DNA of 64,000 bases from Distichodus sexfasciatus. Its lineage: Eukaryota > Chordata > Actinopteri > Characiformes > Distichodontidae. This document shows positions 62,908-64,000 of the stretch, piece after piece (the first letter of the stretch is position 1; each line of letters starts with the position of its first letter). Location of the stretch: positions 1 through 64,000 of the forward strand of contig JAVGVS010000190.1 of the NCBI GenBank assembly GCA_032718565.1, written 5' to 3'. Under the pieces are notes generated by a model that had not been told where the DNA came from, searched no databases, and saw nothing but the letters and a program-made list of their open reading frames with translations. The position numbers were made by a program, and so were the translations under genes.

Positions 62908-63136
62908 TAGGGAGTGTGTTGAAAATTAATCCACCTCATCGATGCATCGCGGTAAGATGTGGTGATTCTGCATCGATGCCAATAGCGGCTAAATGTCCGG
63001 TCTAGTGGTTCGCGGGGCATTGCAGGTGGTCTGTGATATGCAGTCCTTTACTACTGAACTCACTTTATAAAAAATTATTCCTTTTATTTTTTTCAAAAAC
63101 ATTTCCAACTGATTTGGGCACATTTTGAACATTGAA
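62908..63136. mobile_element. hAT-type element, left part
   Basis: Starts TAGGGAGTGTGTTGAAAATT, then CATCGATGCATCGCGG, GTGATATGCAGTCCTTTACT and AACATTTCCAACTGATTTGG, as in 38106. It resumes at 63889 after the T insertion. Confidence 0.72.
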
Positions 63137-63888
63137 TGTATATATCACTGATTCCTTCTAACTAACTGTATCTGCACAAATTATTGAAAGGTATCTCACA
63201 GACTCTAGTTCTCCACTGCTGTTATAATATCTGCACAAACTTCAATGTTAGTCAGACTGTTTTAAGAGATACTGTTTTATTAATAGACTGGATATAGAAT
63301 TTTTCATATTGAAACTGTTACACTAACCTCTTGGCGTACAGTGTAAAAGTCGAATTTCCACTTTTGGCAGAGTTTAATACTGCATCTAAATTCTCTCTCT
63401 TTCTACTTCTATTTCTAGTACAAGTTTAAAGTTTATATTTAATACTCCATTTCTAGTTTAAAATGTATATTTTGTATTCTGTTTATATACTTTTTGTTCT
63501 ATATACCCTATTGTTCTTTCTTCCCACTGCTTGTTGCACTGTATAGAAGCTGGAGCCCGTCGTCTCGTCTCTCTGCCCTTATACGATTGCAGTGTTATAT
63601 AGCTGAAGATCAAAGTCAAGTCAAGTCAAAGTCAACTTTATTGTCATCTCTGCTATATGCTGTCTAGTCTATAGAAACCGAGGCAATATTCAATGCAAAC
63701 AAACAAGAACAGTAGAACAGAGAATAAATAGGCAGTGGCACGACTAGGCACATGGAATAAACAATAAATAGTAAAAAATACTAAAATATACATTAAAACG
63801 TATACATTTAAACCAGACAATATACAATATACATTTAGACTAGACAGGGATTTTTTTTTTCAAAGTTTACTTTGACTTTGACTTTGAT
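63137..63888. mobile_element. Family T inverted pair inserted in the hAT element
   Basis: 63137-63600 is a forward T copy (CTAGTTCTCCACTGCTGTTA, TTTTTCATATTGAAACTGTT, CGTCGTCTCGTCTCTCTGCC). 63608-63850 is a reverse copy (AAGTCAACTTTATTGTCATC, GGAATAAACAATAAATAG). The block ends with CTTTGACTTTGACTTTGAT. The join is in CAAGTCAAGTCAAAGTC. Confidence 0.7.
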
Positions 63889-64000
63889 CTTTATGAATAA
63901 TGAATTTAATGCAAATATCTAAAAAGTCATACAAAAATACTCCTCAACACTTAGTCTGAGTGGTGGTCCTAGGACAGAACCAGTTGTATCATAATGACAT
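63889..64000. mobile_element. hAT-type element, right part, cut by window edge
   Basis: CTTTATGAATAATGAATTTA, ATGCAAATATCTAAAAAGTC, CTGAGTGGTGGTCCTAGGAC, CATAATGACAT: continuation of the 62908 copy. Confidence 0.75.

Overview
The window looks like teleost nuclear DNA with no host protein-coding gene that I can support. Pointers to a ray-finned fish are a dominant tRNA-derived SINE of a type I associate with fish, decayed Tc1-like transposons, an L2 LINE, hAT-type elements, a solo LTR, and very abundant CA, GA, TA and tetranucleotide microsatellites. An otophysan (catfish, characin, electric fish) is my guess from remembered SINE sequence; it is not demonstrated. All open frames longer than about 150 codons are artefacts of simple repeats (Ser/Leu/Phe, Arg/Glu or Cys/Leu/Ser runs), apart from one 180-codon frame at 61064-61606 that is opened by two simple repeats.

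Layout. 1-2.7 kb: SINE copies, two as an inverted pair, and the first copy of a 640-bp terminal-inverted-repeat (TIR) element, here called the G-element. 2.8-5.4 kb: a polypyrimidine array followed by a polypurine array, a giant imperfect inverted repeat. 5.4-13.3 kb: a fold-back MITE (7518-7685), two more G-elements, an IS630/Tc1-type transposase remnant. 13.5-20 kb: GT-, GA-, ATCGAT- and TTAGG-rich tandem arrays, CA tracts, and an internally deleted LINE with a clear target duplication. 20-25.5 kb: ACTGTA-rich fold-back DNA, a 22-bp minisatellite, a Tc1 relic, a small TIR element with target duplication. 26-33.3 kb: low-repeat DNA with candidate enhancers, an L2 relic carrying a solo LTR, another Tc1 relic. 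33.7-34.8 kb: a 1-kb GATA/GACA array. 35-49.7 kb: nested MITE/LTR, a hAT with perfect 8-bp duplication, a decayed tRNA-Leu, more SINEs, and a Tc1 split by a G-element. 50-64 kb: nested elements, a second SINE family, a tRNA-Pro pseudogene, hAT copies, and a retroposon family (family T) with a CAAAGT tail.

No genes work together here. The history is one of repeated insertion and decay between islands of low-repeat DNA (for example 10.9-11.3, 21.4-21.7, 28.0-28.25, 41.0-41.2, 45.7-46.4 and 59.4-59.75 kb) that have the look of conserved non-coding elements near a developmental gene. That last point rests on base composition and motif content only. Edges of diverged repeats are approximate to about 10-20 bases unless a target duplication is given.
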